From Bacteroidales bacterium (GTDB lineage: Bacteria; Bacteroidota; Bacteroidia; Bacteroidales; WCHB1-69): a stretch of 64,000 nt of DNA. Of the stretch, positions 59,819-64,000 are shown one piece after another (the stretch's first letter is position 1; every line of letters starts with the position of its first letter). The notes under the pieces are model-generated. The model saw only the letters and a program-made list of their open reading frames with translations. It ran no database searches and was not told where the DNA came from. A program made the translations under genes and the position numbers. The stretch lies in NCBI GenBank assembly GCA_017394765.1, contig JAFPXF010000005.1:1-64000 (forward strand), read 5' to 3'.

Positions 59819-62800
59819 TTAGAAACCATTCAGGTCGGTCGGACGCATAGCACAGAAGAATTTGAGGGTTCTTTCACCAATGCCATCCGCTTTCACATGG
59901 ATGATGTAAACACCACCGGAAATAGGAATATTGGCGTGGTTCTTCAGATCCCACTGGACGTATGAGGTAGCGGCATCACCCTTTGTAATGGTTCTGATCA
60001 GAGTTCCATTGACGGTGAAGATAGAAATGGTACACTTGGCCGGGAGATTCACAATGCGCACATAGTTCTCCAAAGCGGTGTTTTCATATTGAGAGAAGCC
60101 ATAGTAAGGATTCGGGACAATGTTGATTTCATCCAACAGTGTTTGAATCTCCTCTGCTTCGGTAACTCTCTTGGGTGCAAGGTTCTTTGTCGTGAATTCG
60201 TACATCGGGTATCCATCGTTCAACGAAGTGTACGGAGCCTCGGAAGGATCGTCGTACCAACGGGATGAGTATCTCAAATACGGACGGGAAACACGAATCT
60301 TTATGGTGGCGTCACTGGACAACCAATCATTTTCGCGGTTCACGGCCGGCATCGGGATGCTGGTCCACATCACGTTATTGAACAGTTGCATTTTCTGACG
60401 CATTCTGTTGTTGTCGCCCATGGTCGTGATACCGATGAAGGATTTGAACTTGGCGTTCAGCCATGCACACTCGTCATACGGACCGCACTCGTAGAAAGGA
60501 AGGTAAGTGTTTTCGATGGTGCCACCGTTGTTCTGCCACACCGTGCCACCGTCATTGTAGTTACGATGACGTGAAGAGGAGTGATACGGCATGGAGCAAG
60601 TGTTGCCGGAGCTGCCGCAAACATAGATGTAGTGACGTCCACCGTTCAGCGGTTCGCCGAACAAGACACCGTAAGCTTCACGGTAACTGTTGAACACACT
60701 TTCACTCATGGCATAAGGCTCACCCGTCTCTTCATCATACATATATTCTCCCGTCTCCAAGTTACGGTAGAAGGCATATACATCCGTCGGGTTGAAGATC
60801 ATGTCGTTACCATTGTTGAACGTGTCAAGGGAATTCTCGGCGAACATGATGTTCAGACGCTCACCGGTCTCCACATTGATAGCATAGCCCGGGAACCAAC
60901 CGAAACCAGTCTCCTGACCGGCGACGGGATTTGTCTCAGGATTGCCGTCCTTGTCAACAGACGGACATTTCTTCGGCTCATGTCTGACGTTATGATAGAC
61001 AGCACCGTGGAACTCTTGGGGCACCAAGTAGTCTTCGTCCTGGGTGGCATTACCGGCCTCCAAGACAATGGCGCGTGTCCACTTGCTTCTGTCGGGAGTC
61101 AAAACCACATCAATGGAGTAGAGATTGGTCATCGTTTGGTTATAACCGGCACGTCTCGGCACGGAAGTGAAGTCAGAGAAGCTGAAATAGGAAGGAGAAG
61201 GTTGTGCACCAGGAGTAGGAGATCCATCAGGCTCCAAGAACAACTTGTCATCAGGAACAAGATACTTGGCTTGCGGACCGCCGTCGTAAGGAGAGGAGAG
61301 CACGTATGGAGACCACGTGCCGCCAATCACACTTTCAAATTGTTGGTTAGGATCTTTGAACGCACGGCTTGTCTCGTCACTGTTCAACACACCTTCACCG
61401 ACAATCATGCACATGTCCTCGGTACGCCACTTGCCATATTCGTCTTCGGCACCATCCTGACCTTCGGAATGTCCATGGTAAGCCCAGTCGTACCATTTAC
61501 CAGTGGAGTATTGGCCGGAGTGAATCCAGTTGGCCGGGAAGTCACCTTCGATGTCGGAGACACCCGAAAGCCATGCCGGGCCACCGCCAAAGTCAATGGA
61601 GGAACCCACAAAGTCAACCTGACCGTACATGTGGAGGTTGGAGTAGCTGTAGCCACGAGCAGATGCGGCCACATAGTCGTTCAAGTCTTTTTGGTGGATC
61701 TTGAACTGAGCATTTTTCAACGAAACGGAAATACCAAGGTCGAGGAAGAGTTGCTCGTTGGTCATGCTGATAGGCATGTTGGCGGTCGTGACACGTTCAA
61801 GGCCCAGCTCTGCCAGCTCATCGTCAGTCACCTCATCGGAAATGATGAGTTGCCATTCGGTGCTGTCGTTCACATCATTATCCAAGCTGTTGGGCAGGAA
61901 TTTGATGTAGTAATCATAGGGCTTCACCTGCAACGGGTCAACCACCATGATGTTCAGAGGACCATAGTTGTTCTTGTATTGAATATTGTTATATACATTG
62001 TTGGCAAGAATCATGTCGCGACTTTCGTCCGTCATGTCAAGGAAAAATCCGCCATTACCCTGGCCTTCAATACGTGTGATCATCGGTTGGTCACCGTACA
62101 CGGCCTGTTGCAAGTTCTCCACAGACTTATGAGGAGTGCCCGTATAGACCTTGATGTTACGACGGCCGGCGAGATACGGTGAGATTTGACCGTCAAGATA
62201 GCCGTCTTCAAGCTTGAACTCCTTGTAACAGTTGTAACCGTATGCCAAAACAAGGAAGTAGTATTGCTTGTGGTTGACCAGTCTCTTGTTGGTACCGGTG
62301 GCAAATTTGTCTTCTTTCACACTGAAAGAGTGGAAAATACCACTGTTGGTTCCGTTCACCATTTCAGTGGCCACAGAGGAAGCAAGGGCTTCGTTATAGA
62401 CCCAGTTGATGAGTTGTCCAGCTTCATTCTCGACATCGCACTGACCAATCAAGATAGCCTTGCTGGCATCGTTCAAGTCGGTGACACTGACGGAAGCGTT
62501 GGCCAATTGATAGATCTGATAACCTTCGAAATGATATTTACGTTGTTCTGTCGAGAGCGTGTCGTGAGTGGTCACAGGGACGATGGTCTCCGTCACAATC
62601 GTGTCGGGAGTACCGTCGGCGTGATAGGTGTAAACTGTGTCGTGCGTGCTCACGAGAGTCGTTTTCGAAAGCGTTCTGGTGATCTGGGGATCCAGTTCTT
62701 CGTAGGTCTCGTGATAGTTGTTGCTGTTCTTGTCCTCATTGCTGATGTACAGAATCAACTCGTTTTCGAGTTCACGAATGGTGATATCGGGAGCATCAGG

Positions 62801-64000
62801 GCCATCGAGGGTCTTGAAGCAGTTCTCGAAGAGGGATTGGCACTTGTCATCGGCAAGTTTCAGCAACTCGACAGAGGCTTGAGCACCACCTTGAGAGGCA
62901 CGTGCCCAAGGAATACCCACCGTGATGTAGTTGACAGAACCCGGTTGCAGGGTGAACGGGCCAGCGGACTGCATGAAACGACGGTCCATAGGAGCGTTGC
63001 CCACGTTGGCTTCAGTCCAACCATCGGAACCATATTGCGCCAGGTTAGGATCAACACCATTGGTACCCCAATTACACACATCGGAAAGGCCGGGGAACAT
63101 GAAGTCGCAGTCTGGACCATTACCACCATTGGACACATGGGCGTTACCGCCGTATTTCATCTTGGTGTTATCTTTCCAGATACCTTGAAGCATGTTATAA
63201 TACTCGTAAGCGTCTCTCGGGTCACCCACCACAGAGTTGTCATTATTGTGATAGACGAATCTTCTCATACCGAAACGTTCATTATCCACAATCTGGTCGC
63301 CGAAGTTGACACCGTTGATAGCCATTTGATCAGCAGCATAAGAGCTTTTGAGGAAACGGTCGCAATAGCCGGGGATAGAGGCGCTGTCAGCATAGAATTT
63401 CGGATTGTCTCTTCCATCGGCGTCCATATACGGACCCTGGAAGAAGTCAACACCGACGGCAGGCGGCTGGTCACCGTAAGCCTCGATTTGGCCGGTACCG
63501 TCAACATTGGAACCGTTGTAGCAATAACCAAGACCACGAGACACATCGCAACCCACATAGTCATCCTTGGCATATCCCAAATCGGGGTCAACCCATTGGG
63601 AGAAGTAGGTGTTTGTCAAACGGTAAGTGGAACGGTTGATAATCTCGTAGGAGTAGAACGTCATGTTGTTGAGCTCGTCGTTCGTGGCGAAGCCGAATGC
63701 CTGGCCGCGAATCTCAAGCCCGATAGGATCACCACCTGACTCTGTGTGAGGGCCGGCGTTGTCGTTGAAGATCCAGAAGAGGGTCTCATCGCCTTTCAGC
63801 ACATGGTCAGCGTAGATCATACCGTTGGAGTTATGCCAGTCGGTGCCGTAGTACATCAGATCCTCAGGAGTTCTCGGGAGGGCGTGGGCGGCAGCGAGGG
63901 CAATATTGTCCTCCGTCCAAGGACAGAGGTCGTTGTTGATGTCATAGTACGGGTAATCACCGTTTTCAGGATCATAGACGCTGTTGCCATTGACATCCTT
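59819..64000 (-). CDS. Giant T9SS-type surface protein (5' end beyond window)
   Basis: The frame is open to the right edge, so at least 1394 codons are present and the start, signal peptide included, is outside. The first visible residues KDVNGNSVYDPENGDYPYY are an acidic, calcium-dockerin-like loop segment. The middle is Tyr/Asn/Asp-rich beta-sheet-type sequence with no recognised enzyme motif, with asides such as a long region of repeated DTVYTYH/TIVTETIVPV-like strands. The C-terminus (INIVPNPYYGFSQYENTALE, then CTISIFTVNGTLIRTI and ISGGVYIIHVKA) has the PNPxxG and strand pattern of a T9SS sorting or FlgD-like domain, but ends in about 15 unusual residues after it. PorV-like gene follows. 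Confidence 0.75.
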   Translation of the reverse strand, partial: KDVNGNSVYDPENGDYPYYDINNDLCPWTEDNIALAAAHALPRTPEDLMYYGTDWHNSNGMIYADHVLKGDETLFWIFNDNAGPHTESGGDPIGLEIRGQAFGFATNDELNNMTFYSYEIINRSTYRLTNTYFSQWVDPDLGYAKDDYVGCDVSRGLGYCYNGSNVDGTGQIEAYGDQPPAVGVDFFQGPYMDADGRDNPKFYADSASIPGYCDRFLKSSYAADQMAINGVNFGDQIVDNERFGMRRFVYHNNDNSVVGDPRDAYEYYNMLQGIWKDNTKMKYGGNAHVSNGGNGPDCDFMFPGLSDVCNWGTNGVDPNLAQYGSDGWTEANVGNAPMDRRFMQSAGPFTLQPGSVNYITVGIPWARASQGGAQASVELLKLADDKCQSLFENCFKTLDGPDAPDITIRELENELILYISNEDKNSNNYHETYEELDPQITRTLSKTTLVSTHDTVYTYHADGTPDTIVTETIVPVTTHDTLSTEQRKYHFEGYQIYQLANASVSVTDLNDASKAILIGQCDVENEAGQLINWVYNEALASSVATEMVNGTNSGIFHSFSVKEDKFATGTNKRLVNHKQYYFLVLAYGYNCYKEFKLEDGYLDGQISPYLAGRRNIKVYTGTPHKSVENLQQAVYGDQPMITRIEGQGNGGFFLDMTDESRDMILANNVYNNIQYKNNYGPLNIMVVDPLQVKPYDYYIKFLPNSLDNDVNDSTEWQLIISDEVTDDELAELGLERVTTANMPISMTNEQLFLDLGISVSLKNAQFKIHQKDLNDYVAASARGYSYSNLHMYGQVDFVGSSIDFGGGPAWLSGVSDIEGDFPANWIHSGQYSTGKWYDWAYHGHSEGQDGAEDEYGKWRTEDMCMIVGEGVLNSDETSRAFKDPNQQFESVIGGTWSPYVLSSPYDGGPQAKYLVPDDKLFLEPDGSPTPGAQPSPSYFSFSDFTSVPRRAGYNQTMTNLYSIDVVLTPDRSKWTRAIVLEAGNATQDEDYLVPQEFHGAVYHNVRHEPKKCPSVDKDGNPETNPVAGQETGFGWFPGYAINVETGERLNIMFAENSLDTFNNGNDMIFNPTDVYAFYRNLETGEYMYDEETGEPYAMSESVFNSYREAYGVLFGEPLNGGRHYIYVCGSSGNTCSMPYHSSSRHRNYNDGGTVWQNNGGTIENTYLPFYECGPYDECAWLNAKFKSFIGITTMGDNNRMRQKMQLFNNVMWTSIPMPAVNRENDWLSSDATIKIRVSRPYLRYSSRWYDDPSEAPYTSLNDGYPMYEFTTKNLAPKRVTEAEEIQTLLDEINIVPNPYYGFSQYENTALENYVRIVNLPAKCTISIFTVNGTLIRTITKGDAATSYVQWDLKNHANIPISGGVYIIHVKADGIGERTLKFFCAMRPTDLNGF

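Noticed and set aside
60581..63739. Two long plus-strand frames (533 and 517 codons) opposite the giant T9SS-type gene
   Set aside because: They lie wholly antisense to a gene with a clear C-terminal domain, have no motifs and no promoter.

Overview
The window is a contiguous stretch of a Bacteroidota chromosome, most likely order Bacteroidales. The evidence is the repeated TAnnTTTGC promoter box used by the Bacteroidetes primary sigma factor, an AT-rich 5' leader style without Shine-Dalgarno sites, a short RpoD without region 1.1, a Rho with a long basic N-terminal extension, and type IX secretion (T9SS) components and substrates (GldD, a PorV-like barrel, two proteins with C-terminal sorting-like domains). 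No rRNA, CRISPR array, prophage or transposase gene was seen. Two tRNA genes (Asn-GTT, Thr-CGT) are present.

Layout. 1-2.6 kb: the 3' end of a probable AAA ATPase, then a transmembrane Ser/Thr kinase divergent from a conserved Bacteroidetes hypothetical. 2.7-4.6 kb: tRNA-Asn, a YitT-type membrane protein and ispE. 4.6-19.5 kb (all minus strand): a sugar locus read from gtrA and rfbF down to a GT-C membrane glycosyltransferase. It encodes CDP-glucose synthesis (RfbF), 4,6-dehydration (RfbG), 3-deoxygenation (RfbH plus a flavin reductase), then an aldolase, a KDG-type kinase, a ThDP carboligase-like enzyme and an SDR, and finally a polyprenyl-phosphate-type GT2 and the GT-C enzyme. Two paralogous ATPases, each with its own promoter, sit inside it. 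19.6-29.2 kb (plus strand): rho, a serine hydrolase, and a second glycan block (PHP phosphatase, TupA-like ATP-grasp, a polymerase/ligase-GT4 fusion, GT2, DegT aminotransferase). 29.2-29.6 kb: a MITE-like element with terminal inverted repeats; a diverged copy lies at 50.2-50.6 kb. 29.7-42 kb: AMP nucleosidase, aroB-folB-methyltransferase, typA, a DPP7-like peptidase, dksA-like-lspA, rpoD-gldD-nuclease and an HtrA protease. 42-50 kb: rplU-rpmA, holA-valS-small membrane protein-PfkB kinase, tRNA-Thr, an M64 peptidase and folD. 50.6-58.5 kb: a SPOR protein divergent from mreB, and a greA-HIT-transketolase N subunit-LptF/G-GT4-dxs run. 58.6-64 kb: a PorV-like barrel downstream of a giant T9SS-type protein that runs off the right edge.

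The most interesting part is the 4.6-19.5 kb locus. Read as a whole it looks like one pathway: make a CDP-activated 3,6-dideoxyhexose, possibly extend it with a two-carbon branch (ThDP enzyme) or combine it with a 2-keto-3-deoxy-acid step (aldolase and kinase), load it on a lipid carrier, flip it (GtrA), and transfer it outside the inner membrane (GT-C). The individual families are recognised from sequence; the pathway as a whole is inference.
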